NCBI RefSeq assembly: GCF_000427665.1
Contig: NZ_KE386572.1
Location: forward strand, 2,938,196 to 3,002,195
Length of the DNA stretch: 64,000 nucleotides
Source: Geminicoccus roseus DSM 18922
Lineage (GTDB): Bacteria; Pseudomonadota; Alphaproteobacteria; Geminicoccales; Geminicoccaceae
Reading direction: 5' to 3'
The translations under genes were made by a program, and so were the position numbers. Shown piece after piece: positions 8,816 through 15,684 of this stretch. How positions within the stretch are numbered: position 1 is the stretch's first letter; every line of letters starts with the position of its first letter. Below the pieces are notes generated by a model. The model did not search any database. It was not told where the DNA came from and saw only the letters and a program-made list of their open reading frames with translations.

Positions 8816-9922
8816 TCACACGCTGGCCAGCGCGGTGCGCTGGACATGATCCCAGTCGAAATCCTCGCCCAGGCCCGGCTGGTCGGAAACGGTCAGGTAG
8901 CCGTCCACCACCGAGAGCGCGCGCTGGTCGTCGAGCTGGTCGATCTGCCCGGTGCCCATGACCAGCTGCTCGTAATAGTCGTTGTTGCGCATGGCGGCGC
9001 AGATCTGCGCGTTGGGCAGGCCCATGCCATGCACCTGGCAGCGCATCCCGAAGCTGTCGGACAGGTGGGCGACCTTCATGGCGCCGGTGATGCCGCCCTT
9101 GAAGAACCAGCTGGTGCGGGTCATGTCGAGCGCGCCCATCTGGATCCAGGTCGCCATGTTCCAGTGGCAGCCGTCCGGGGTCTCCGCGGCCAGGACCGGC
9201 ACGTCGAGCGCGTCGCACAGCTTCTTGTAGGAGCCCAGCTCGAACTCGCGCATCGGCTCCTCGTACCAGAGGAAGTTGCACTCCTCCATGACGCGGCCGA
9301 ACTTGAGCGAGGTGACATAGTCCCAGCCGGCCGAGCCGTCGAACATCAGGTCGGCGTCGTCGCCGGTCCATTTGCGCAGGTTGCGCGAGAGCTTCGCGTC
9401 CTCCTTGGGATCGCCCCAGGCATGCAGCTTGAACGCGGTGAACCCCTTGTCCATGCAGTGTTTGATGTGGCGCTCGTACTCGTCCATCGTGTCCCAGGTG
9501 ACCGTGGACGCATAGACCGGGACCTTGCGGTCGTTGCCGCCCAGCATCTGGTAGACCGGCATCCCGGCCTTCTTGCTCTTGATGTCCCACAGGATGCAGT
9601 CGAGGATCCCTAGGTGCCGCACCGGGATCTCCTCGACCCGGTCGATCTCCCAGACCAGCCACCACAGGCGCTCGGTGAGCAGCGGGTCCTGGCCGACCAG
9701 CGTCTTCAGGCGCCGCTCGACCAGGCTCATCACCGACGGGCCCTGCGGGACGCGCATCGCCCCGTAGATGCCCTCGTCGGTATCCACCCGGATGATCGCC
9801 TCCAGGGGCTTCTTGTCCAGGGCGGTGCCGTCGCCGGAGCCGGCCAGGCCCTTGCGCCAGGCGAACGGCCAGCGCGGGTGCTCGCCTTCGACCAGCCAGC
9901 AGCGGATGTCGGTGATCTTCAT
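8816..9922 (-). CDS. Mandelate racemase/muconate lactonizing enzyme family protein (enolase superfamily) 2
   Basis: A 368-residue paralog of the enzyme at 5803-6963, with the same unusual active-site set: K165 in FKLHAW with His two residues on, D195 (LMFDGS), E221 (WYEEP), E247 (AAETPD) and H298 (QVHGMGL). The paralogs diverge strongly outside these motifs, so they probably do successive or parallel steps on related acid sugars rather than the same step. It is preceded by the binding-protein gene (50 nt gap) and followed by the permeases, an interleaved enzyme-transporter order. Dehydratase is the likeliest activity; epimerase or lactonase activity cannot be excluded. Confidence 0.88.
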   Translation of the reverse strand: MKITDIRCWLVEGEHPRWPFAWRKGLAGSGDGTALDKKPLEAIIRVDTDEGIYGAMRVPQGPSVMSLVERRLKTLVGQDPLLTERLWWLVWEIDRVEEIPVRHLGILDCILWDIKSKKAGMPVYQMLGGNDRKVPVYASTVTWDTMDEYERHIKHCMDKGFTAFKLHAWGDPKEDAKLSRNLRKWTGDDADLMFDGSAGWDYVTSLKFGRVMEECNFLWYEEPMREFELGSYKKLCDALDVPVLAAETPDGCHWNMATWIQMGALDMTRTSWFFKGGITGAMKVAHLSDSFGMRCQVHGMGLPNAQICAAMRNNDYYEQLVMGTGQIDQLDDQRALSVVDGYLTVSDQPGLGEDFDWDHVQRTALASV

Positions 9923-9972
9923 GGGTAGGTCCGGAAAAGAGATGCCTGGAACGGGACGAGGTTAACGAAGCC

Positions 9973-11220
9973 TCAGCTCTCCAGGCCCTGGATCATGGTG
10001 TCGACCGCCTGCTCCACGGTGGAGGAGCCGATCAGCACGCCCTGCATCGCCGGCAGGACGATGTTCTCGCGCCAGTGGTTGGAGCCGACGAAGCTGATCG
10101 GCGGCTGGCCGTTCGGCACGGTGTCGGCTGCGGCCTTGTAGATCGGGTTGTCCGCGATGCGCGGGTCCTCGGCGACCTTGGTGGATGCCGGGAAGTAGCC
10201 GGTCGCCTCCAGCATCGCGATCTCGGGATCCGCCTCGCCCCAGAACGTGATCCAGTCGAAGGCGGCATCGACCTGGGCGTCGCTCATCAGGCCGTTATAG
10301 GAGAAGGAGGTGCGGCGGTAGGACTCGACCGGGCCGGCCGGCACCTGGGCGGTCATGAACTCCTCGCCGGGCTTCAGCGCGGCGGAGATCTCGGCGAGCG
10401 AGCCGGTATGGTGCCAGATCATCCCGGTCTGGCCGGTGCGGAAGCCTTCCATGACCTGGCGGTAGCTGTCGCCGGTGACGCTGGGCGGCACCGCGTTGCG
10501 CTTGGTGGCGATGCCGGTGAAGTACCCGACCGCGTCGATCGCCGCCTGGCGGTCGATCACGCCGCGGCCGTCCTCGACCTTGATGGCGCCGAACTGCAAG
10601 AGCACCGCCAGCATGTAGTTGTCGCCGCCGGCCCCGCCGCGCATCCCGTAGCCGTAGCGGCCCTTGGACGGGTCGGTCAGCTTCTCGGCGATCTCGGCGA
10701 ACTCCTCCATGGTCTTGGGCGGCCCGTCGATGCCGGCCTCCTCGAACCAGTCCTTCCGGTAATAGATCCAGTCGACGAAGGTGAAGGCGGGGGTGCCGTA
10801 GATCTTGCCGTCGCGGGTGATCGCGTCCCAGGCGGACGGGGTGAAGTCGCCCTTCAGCTTCCAGTCGTTTACCCGGTCGGTCAGGTCGACCAGCCCGTCC
10901 ATGGCGACCAGGTCGTCGACCCGCTCGGCCTGGACCATCACCGTGTCGGGCCGGCTGCCGGTGAGCACCGCCGAGGTGACCTTGGCCATGAAGTCGTTGT
11001 TCGGGATGTTCTCCTGGACCACCGAAATCTCGGGGTGGCGCTCCTGGAACATCTGGATGACCCGCTCCAGCCCGGCGAACTCGCTCTGGCTGGTGAAGGA
11101 ATGCCAGTAGGCGATGGTGGACGCGGCCAGCGCCGGGTTTCTCCGGGCGAGCAGCCCACCGGCGGCCATCGCCGTGGCGAGCATGAGCTGGCGGCGGTTC
11201 AAGCCTGGATCGAACCTCAT
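9973..11220 (-). CDS. Sugar ABC transporter substrate-binding protein (Tat-like signal)
   Basis: A 415-residue periplasmic solute-binding protein of the family 1 (UgpB/MalE) class. The N-terminus MRFDPGLNRRQLMLATAMAA has twin arginines followed by a hydrophobic stretch ending in ALAAS, so export through Tat is likely. The mature part begins STIAYWHSFTSQSEF, typical of these binding proteins, and has LVDLTDRVNDWKL and GIPT-like binding segments. The start is fixed by GGGAGG 7 nt upstream. It is the first gene of the operon ending at 5803 and is divergent from the GntR regulator, which probably controls it through the palindrome at 11388-11405. Confidence 0.92.
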   Translation of the reverse strand: MRFDPGLNRRQLMLATAMAAGGLLARRNPALAASTIAYWHSFTSQSEFAGLERVIQMFQERHPEISVVQENIPNNDFMAKVTSAVLTGSRPDTVMVQAERVDDLVAMDGLVDLTDRVNDWKLKGDFTPSAWDAITRDGKIYGTPAFTFVDWIYYRKDWFEEAGIDGPPKTMEEFAEIAEKLTDPSKGRYGYGMRGGAGGDNYMLAVLLQFGAIKVEDGRGVIDRQAAIDAVGYFTGIATKRNAVPPSVTGDSYRQVMEGFRTGQTGMIWHHTGSLAEISAALKPGEEFMTAQVPAGPVESYRRTSFSYNGLMSDAQVDAAFDWITFWGEADPEIAMLEATGYFPASTKVAEDPRIADNPIYKAAADTVPNGQPPISFVGSNHWRENIVLPAMQGVLIGSSTVEQAVDTMIQGLES

Positions 11221-11577
11221 CTTCGGCCTCCCTGCGGGGTCTGCGCCCCGTCGGCACGTTCTGGAGGCAGCGCATGGCGGCTGCCGGGCGAACCCCGGGC
11301 CGGCGGTGCGGCGCGCGATGGTCCAACCCCTCGTGCCTTTGATGATCCCTGATCGACGGGCCGGATGCTCGCACCACATCCGCCGTCTGACAATAGTTAT
11401 TGTCACGACTGATCGGATCAGGTTGCATTGCTGAACATATCAACGGGTGCTGCCTGCGGAAAACCGGCTGCCGGATCCGGCGCGGGCGCGCTATAGCGGG
11501 CCCGGCGGAGGGCCGATGCGGCCGGCCGGGCCAGCCCTGCCGCCGATGCCGGGCGGGCCGTGCAGCGAGAGAGAAGC
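11221..11577. promoter_or_regulatory. Divergent regulatory region between importer operon and GntR gene
   Basis: A 357-nt intergenic stretch with no supportable gene. It must hold the promoters for both the minus-strand transport/dehydratase operon and the plus-strand regulator. Its only clear element is the palindrome at 11388-11405, inside a short AT-rich patch (11386-11440) in otherwise GC-rich DNA. Confidence 0.6.
11388..11405. promoter_or_regulatory. Palindromic operator, probable GntR/FCD binding site
   Basis: TGACAATA-GT-TATTGTCA: two perfect 8-bp arms around a 2-bp centre. Size and symmetry suit a dimeric GntR/FCD repressor. It lies 168 nt upstream of the transporter operon start and 172 nt upstream of the regulator start, allowing control of both. 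A lone half-site TGACAAT recurs at 12386-12392 downstream of the regulator gene. Confidence 0.65.
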
Positions 11578-12270
11578 ATGTCGTCGTCTGACCCGATCGA
11601 ACCCGCCATCCAGGAGACCGAGAAGCGCGCGGCCAAGGTCGGCCAGCTGGCCTATGAACGCTTCAAGCAGATGCTGTTCGACCAGCGCATCCCCACCGGC
11701 GCCACCATGACCCAGGCCGAGCTGATGACGCTGATGGAGGTGCCGATCGGGCCGTTGCGCGAGGCGCTGCAGATCCTGGCGAGCGAAGGCCTGGTGACCA
11801 TGCTGCCGCGCTCAGGGATCCGGATCGTGAAGCCGGACATCACGCTGATCCGCAACTGCTTCCAGCTGCGCCGGATCATCGAGTGCGAGGCGGTGCGCAA
11901 GTATGCCGACCACGCGGCCGCCACCGAGATCGAGCGCTGGCTGGCCCGCCACCAGGACGTGCTGGCGAGGACCGAGACGGTGAACGAGGACCTGATCGTC
12001 GAGGCGCACGGGCTGGACGTCGCGTTCCACACCGCCATGGTGAGCAGCCTGCGCAACCCGCTGATCGACGAGATCTATGCCCGGACCAAGGACCAGGTCC
12101 GGCTGATCCGCATGGACAATCTGTACCGGCTGTCCTGGGCGATGGTCGGCAAGACCATGAACGAGCATCTGCGGATCCTGGAGGCGGTGCGCCTGCGCGA
12201 CGGCGATGCGTCGGTGCGGGCGATGGAGGACCATCTGAGCGCGTCGCTGCAGCGGGCGATGGGGATCTGA
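11578..12270 (+). CDS. GntR family transcriptional regulator, FadR/FCD subfamily
   Basis: A 230-residue regulator with an N-terminal winged helix (about 20-90; GATMTQAELMTLMEVPIGPL is the recognition-helix region, then EALQILASEGLVTMLPRSGI) and a C-terminal all-helical FCD ligand-binding domain (about 95-225) with the usual metal-site histidines (HGLDVAFHTAM, NEHLRILEAV, DHLSASL). FCD regulators typically sense organic or sugar acids, fitting the divergent acid-sugar operon. The ATG at 11578 follows GAGAGAGAAG; the wing sequence PRSGIRI is intact. Confidence 0.9.
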   Translation: MSSSDPIEPAIQETEKRAAKVGQLAYERFKQMLFDQRIPTGATMTQAELMTLMEVPIGPLREALQILASEGLVTMLPRSGIRIVKPDITLIRNCFQLRRIIECEAVRKYADHAAATEIERWLARHQDVLARTETVNEDLIVEAHGLDVAFHTAMVSSLRNPLIDEIYARTKDQVRLIRMDNLYRLSWAMVGKTMNEHLRILEAVRLRDGDASVRAMEDHLSASLQRAMGI

Positions 12271-12612
12271 GCGGCCGAAACAGACCGGAGCCGGCCTGAA
12301 CTGGAGCGTTTCCGCCCGGCGGCGGGCCGCGCTTGCTCGTGCCGGCGCGGAACTCCCGGCTGATACTTGGTCACGATATCAATACTGACAATGCACCGGC
12401 AAATAACAATAATGTATCCGGGAAATCTTTTATAAACAGTCAGCCGACAGAAATAGTGAAGTTACGTGGGTAAAGGTCGATGGAATCTGTCAAGATTGCT
12501 CATGAGAACTTGCCGAATGTCCAAGATTGCTCGATAGTGGAATGACGCTGATTAGCGTGTCGGCCAGGCCCCACCTGCCGGGGTCCGAGGCGGCCGATCA
12601 GGGAGATTCCAC
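12271..12612. other. AT-richer intergenic region with a direct repeat
   Basis: A 342-nt gap without a credible gene. From about 12360 to 12550 the base composition drops well below the surrounding 70% GC, and the stretch contains TTTATAAAC (about 12428) and the repeated CAAGATTGCTC. It presumably carries the promoter of the CHRD gene and the 3' end of the GntR transcript. Confidence 0.5.
12491..12532. repeat. Direct repeat CAAGATTGCTC, two copies 31 bp apart
   Basis: The 11-mer CAAGATTGCTC occurs at 12491-12501 and 12522-12532, both preceded by TGTC or TGTCC. The 31-bp period is close to three helical turns, so both copies face the same side of the DNA, as expected for an activator site upstream of the CHRD gene start at 12613. 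Function is inferred only. Confidence 0.4.
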
Positions 12613-13155
12613 ATGATCCGCAGCATTTTCCTCGCATCCCTCCTCGCCCTCGCGGTGAGCGGCGCCCAGGCCCGCGAGCCGTATGAGTGGAAGCGGCCCG
12701 ACCCGCCCAAGCCCCCGCAGCGCAGCCTGTTCGTGGTCAAGCTCGACAGCTACCAGGAAGTGCCGGCCGTGGTGACCAAGGGCAGCGGCACCGCGACCCT
12801 GCGCATCCTGGGCCAGACGATCCAGTATGTCCTGGACTACCGGAACACCGAGAGCACGGTGAAGCAGGCGCACATCCATATCGGGCGCAAGGCCACCAAT
12901 GGCGGGGTGTCCGCCTTCCTGTGCAGCAACCTCGGCAACGCCCCGGCCGGCACCCCGGCCTGCCCGAAAGCCGGCAAGGTCAGCGGCACGATCAAGCAGG
13001 TCGGCGGCCCGGCCGCCCAGGGCGTCGACAACATCGCCGAGCTGATCAAGGCGATCCGGGCCGGGGCGATCTACGTCAACGTGCACAGCGAGAAGTATCC
13101 GGCCGGCGAGATCCGCGGCGATCTCGGCCATGGCCACCATACCGGCCACCACTGA
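12613..13155 (+). CDS. Secreted CHRD domain protein
   Basis: A 180-residue exported protein: signal peptide MIRSIFLASLLALAVSGAQA, then a single CHRD domain (about 35-172) recognisable by SYQEVPAVVTKGSGTATL, the histidine pair in KQAHIHIG and the closing YVNVHSEKYPAGEIRGDL. CHRD domains occur in chordin and in many bacterial secreted proteins without known activity. Two Cys residues (LCSN and PACP) could form a disulfide. The tail GHGHHTGHH is His-rich and may bind metal. The gene is monocistronic and converges on the tandem-repeat protein gene. Confidence 0.85.
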   Translation: MIRSIFLASLLALAVSGAQAREPYEWKRPDPPKPPQRSLFVVKLDSYQEVPAVVTKGSGTATLRILGQTIQYVLDYRNTESTVKQAHIHIGRKATNGGVSAFLCSNLGNAPAGTPACPKAGKVSGTIKQVGGPAAQGVDNIAELIKAIRAGAIYVNVHSEKYPAGEIRGDLGHGHHTGHH

Positions 13156-13209
13156 GCAGGGGCGCGCTTTCCGCTAGCTCCCGGGCCGGGCCCGTCCGGA
13201 CAAAGAAAA

Positions 13210-13233
13210 GGCCCACGGCGATCGCCGTGGGCC
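13210..13233 (-). terminator. Intrinsic terminator of the tandem-repeat protein gene
   Basis: A perfect 24-nt palindrome (GGCCCACGGCGA and its complement). Read on the minus strand it is followed by TTTTCTTTG, a classical rho-independent terminator 53 nt past the stop at 13287. It may also stop plus-strand transcripts from the CHRD gene, although no T-run follows on that strand. Confidence 0.85.
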
Positions 13234-13286
13234 CGAGGGGGGAGGAGAAGGATGCCGGCCGGTCGCGGCCGGCCCGGCCCTGCAGG

Positions 13287-15206
13287 TCAGCGCAGCTTGC
13301 CGACCACGATCAGGCTCTGGCTCCAGGTCACCAGCTCGTCCTTGCCGTCGTTGTTGACGTCGTACAGCAGCGGGAAGGCGACCCACCGGTCATAGATGTT
13401 GGAGGTGCTCTTCTCGGTGACCTTGCTGCCCTTCAGGTCCCAGTACCAGTTCTTGGACAGGATCCGCTTGCCGGCACCGTTATAGACCTCGCCGAACATC
13501 GACACGATCTCGTCGGTGCGGGCGTCGCCGTCCAGCTCGGCGTTCTGCAGCGGCAAGAGCCGGGCGCCGATCACCTTGACGATCTTGCCGCTGGCATCGA
13601 GCACATGGGTCTTGCCGCTGCTGGAGCCGCGCTCGGTGACGGTGATCGACAGGGGCTTGGGCGCGGGATCGAGCTGGGCGATGCCCAGTTCCTGCGGGTT
13701 GGGGATCAGCTTGGAGAAGCCCCACAGCCACTTGCAGTTGCTGGCGTCGAACGCGCCGCCGCCGGTCATGCCGACCGCCACCGCGGTGATGCGCGACGAG
13801 TTCGGATCGAGCTTGGCCACCCGGATCGCGTCGACATGGTCGGTGGAGGTCCAGCCCTTCAGCGTGCAGCGGATCTTGCCGTTGAAGTCCAAGGCGTACT
13901 TGCCGACGAAGAAATACTCCTGATAGCCGTCATTGTTGGCATCGACGCCCGCAGTGACGTGGCCGGCATGGCAGGTGTCGGTCTTCCACAGCTCCTTCAG
14001 GCTGGTATCGAACGCGGCCACCTGGGTCCAGTTGTCGACCCAGTTCTTGCCGTTGCACTTGGCGCTGCCGCCCGGCTGCTGGTGCGCCACCAGCACGATC
14101 GGCTTCTTGGTGGCCTGCTGCCGGTAGACCGAGATCAGGCACAAGGACGCAGCACCGTTGCTCTGGCCGCTCAGGTTGATGGTCTTGATCGCCTTGCCGG
14201 TCTTGCCGTCGCGGGCGACCAGCTGCTTGGTGGAGCCCGACTGCCAGCAATGCAGCACGTCGTCGATCTTGTCGCCGTTCAGGTCGAGGATCGCCGCGGA
14301 GTCGCGATGGGTGTAGGCTTCGGAGCCCAGGGTGCGGCCAGTGCTGTTGGTGACCTGCCAGATCTTGTTCCCGCCGCTGCCGTAGAGACGCATGATCCGA
14401 TGGCCGTTCCAGTGCAGGAACTCGGAGGTGCCGTTCTTATTGTAGTCGAGCGGGAGGACGCTGGAATAGACGTTGGTGATCGGGTTGCCGTCGAGGTTGA
14501 TCTTGTTGAGGACGTCGACGCCGAGGGAGGACTTGCCGGACGCCGAGGAGCCGGCCTTGGCGGTGGGCACGTATTCCATGCCGCGGGCGGGGGCGCGGTG
14601 CAGGAGGACCCGGTCCTTCAGGCTGAGCGGCACGACGCTGCTGCTGCCGCCCGTGTTGCCGCCGGTGCTGCCGCCGGTGCTGCCGCCATCGTTCGGCGTG
14701 CCGGAGCCGGAGCCGAACATGGCCTCCACCGCGGCCGCATAGGCGGCGACGTAGGCGTCGGTGACATTCATCTTGACGAGGTAGGCGGCGTACTGCTCGG
14801 CCTTGAACGGATCGGTCTTCGCCTGCTCGCGCATGACCGTCATGTTGTAGCGCCAGCCGCTGGTGTCGATCACCGCGTTGCCCAGGATCGGGTCGGGGAC
14901 GAAGCCGCTGCCCGATTCGGCCGAGGAGCCGCCGTTGAACTTGGCGTCCACCGCCGCGGCATAGGCGACGATGTACTCGTCGGTGACGTTCATCTTGTCG
15001 AGATAGTAGGCGTACTGCTCGGCCTTGAACGGATCGGTCTTGGCCTGCTCGCGCATGACCGTCATGTTGTAGCGCCAGCCGCTGGTGTCGATCACGACAT
15101 TGCCCAGGCTGACCGCCCCCCAGGCCGCAGTCGGACCGACCATCAAGCTGACGGACAGGCCAAGAAACAGGGCAGCAGAAATTGCCGCGCAATTGCCACG
15201 CTTCAT
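13287..15206 (-). CDS. Secreted tandem-repeat protein with FG-GAP/VCBS-like repeats, function unknown
   Basis: A 639-residue exported protein. A signal peptide covers about 1-30 (ALFLGLSVSLMVGPTAAWGA). Two copies of a 57-residue unit follow (34-90 and 108-164; 49 of 57 identical, starting LGN-VIDTSGWRYN and ending AYAAAV..F), then a Gly/Ser/Thr linker (165-190). From about 235 to the end come FG-GAP-like segments with aspartate-rich, calcium-type loops: DYNKNGTSE, DLNGDKIDD, DANNDGYQE, ELDGDARTDE and DVNNDGKDE, pointing to a calcium-binding beta-propeller. I do not recognise the N-terminal repeat. A strong terminator lies downstream and a structured AT-rich region upstream. A surface-adhesion, polysaccharide-binding or polysaccharide-lyase-like role is possible; no catalytic motif stands out. 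Confidence 0.85.
   Translation of the reverse strand: MKRGNCAAISAALFLGLSVSLMVGPTAAWGAVSLGNVVIDTSGWRYNMTVMREQAKTDPFKAEQYAYYLDKMNVTDEYIVAYAAAVDAKFNGGSSAESGSGFVPDPILGNAVIDTSGWRYNMTVMREQAKTDPFKAEQYAAYLVKMNVTDAYVAAYAAAVEAMFGSGSGTPNDGGSTGGSTGGNTGGSSSVVPLSLKDRVLLHRAPARGMEYVPTAKAGSSASGKSSLGVDVLNKINLDGNPITNVYSSVLPLDYNKNGTSEFLHWNGHRIMRLYGSGGNKIWQVTNSTGRTLGSEAYTHRDSAAILDLNGDKIDDVLHCWQSGSTKQLVARDGKTGKAIKTINLSGQSNGAASLCLISVYRQQATKKPIVLVAHQQPGGSAKCNGKNWVDNWTQVAAFDTSLKELWKTDTCHAGHVTAGVDANNDGYQEYFFVGKYALDFNGKIRCTLKGWTSTDHVDAIRVAKLDPNSSRITAVAVGMTGGGAFDASNCKWLWGFSKLIPNPQELGIAQLDPAPKPLSITVTERGSSSGKTHVLDASGKIVKVIGARLLPLQNAELDGDARTDEIVSMFGEVYNGAGKRILSKNWYWDLKGSKVTEKSTSNIYDRWVAFPLLYDVNNDGKDELVTWSQSLIVVGKLR
14715..14885 (-). 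repeat. Tandem repeat unit 2 inside the secreted protein gene
   Basis: Encodes residues 108-164. It aligns without gaps to unit 1 at an offset of 222 nt. The core 14788-14873 matches 15010-15095 at 85 of 86 bases, so even synonymous positions are conserved, implying recent duplication or gene conversion. Confidence 0.9.
14937..15107 (-). repeat. Tandem repeat unit 1 inside the secreted protein gene
   Basis: Encodes residues 34-90, directly after the signal peptide. It differs from unit 2 at eight residues, mostly toward its C-terminal end (D70/V144, E77/A151, I79/V153, V80/A154, D87/E161, K89/M163). A 17-residue Gly/Ser-containing spacer separates the units. Confidence 0.9.
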
Positions 15207-15684
15207 GATCCCCCCACGGATCCATCAGAAACACCCAAGGCAAGGGCAGCCGAATTCCCAGCGAGGCACCGACGGGCCTGGCGATCTGATCGGATCCAGC
15301 GTTATTCGCCCTTCAAGATTTCCGGATATTTTGAAGATATCGCGGAAATCCCGTTACGAGGCCCTAGATGATCGGGGCGGGGGTGAGAATGGCGAGGTAT
15401 CTCAAGATGCATAAGGTGAAGTGATTTTCATGATTCCGGAAAAAACACATTCATCATCTGGATGGATGTTAAATTTCTCAACCCATTGCGCAATCGGGTG
15501 TTTTAGCTTTCCGGAAAGAGATCATTCAAAGCGAGAAAGACTATAGTATTACCAGTAACAGGTGAGATGTTCTGCCACAGTTACAAGCGCAGCCGAACAT
15601 GACCCAGCCGCCGGCAAGCAACCTAAAGGTGTCCGCGGCAACGTTTGTTCGCTCGGGAGGATGAATAGGCCGCGCTGGCGGGGC
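15207..15684. promoter_or_regulatory. AT-richer intergenic region with hairpin and TTCCGGAA palindromes
   Basis: A 478-nt gap without a supportable gene between the tandem-repeat protein start and the stop of the Atm1-type exporter. It holds a bulged hairpin at 15317-15350, the palindrome TTCCGGAA at 15434-15441, and CTTTCCGGAAAG at 15507-15518. The composition is clearly lower in GC than the flanks. It should include the promoter of the minus-strand gene at 15206. Confidence 0.55.
15317..15350. repeat. Bulged inverted repeat upstream of the tandem-repeat protein
   Basis: GATTTCCG-GATAT and ATATC-G-CGGAAATC form a 13-bp stem with one bulged base around the 7-nt loop TTTGAAG. It starts 111 nt upstream of the minus-strand start codon and contains the TTCCGG core that recurs at 15434 and 15507. 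It could be a 5'-UTR structure or an operator. Confidence 0.5.

Noticed and set aside
12687-15371. 894-codon open frame antisense to the tandem-repeat protein
   Set aside because: Its composition is that of a GC-rich shadow frame (runs of Gly, Ala, Arg, His, Val, no domains), while the opposite strand has a signal peptide, repeats and a terminator.
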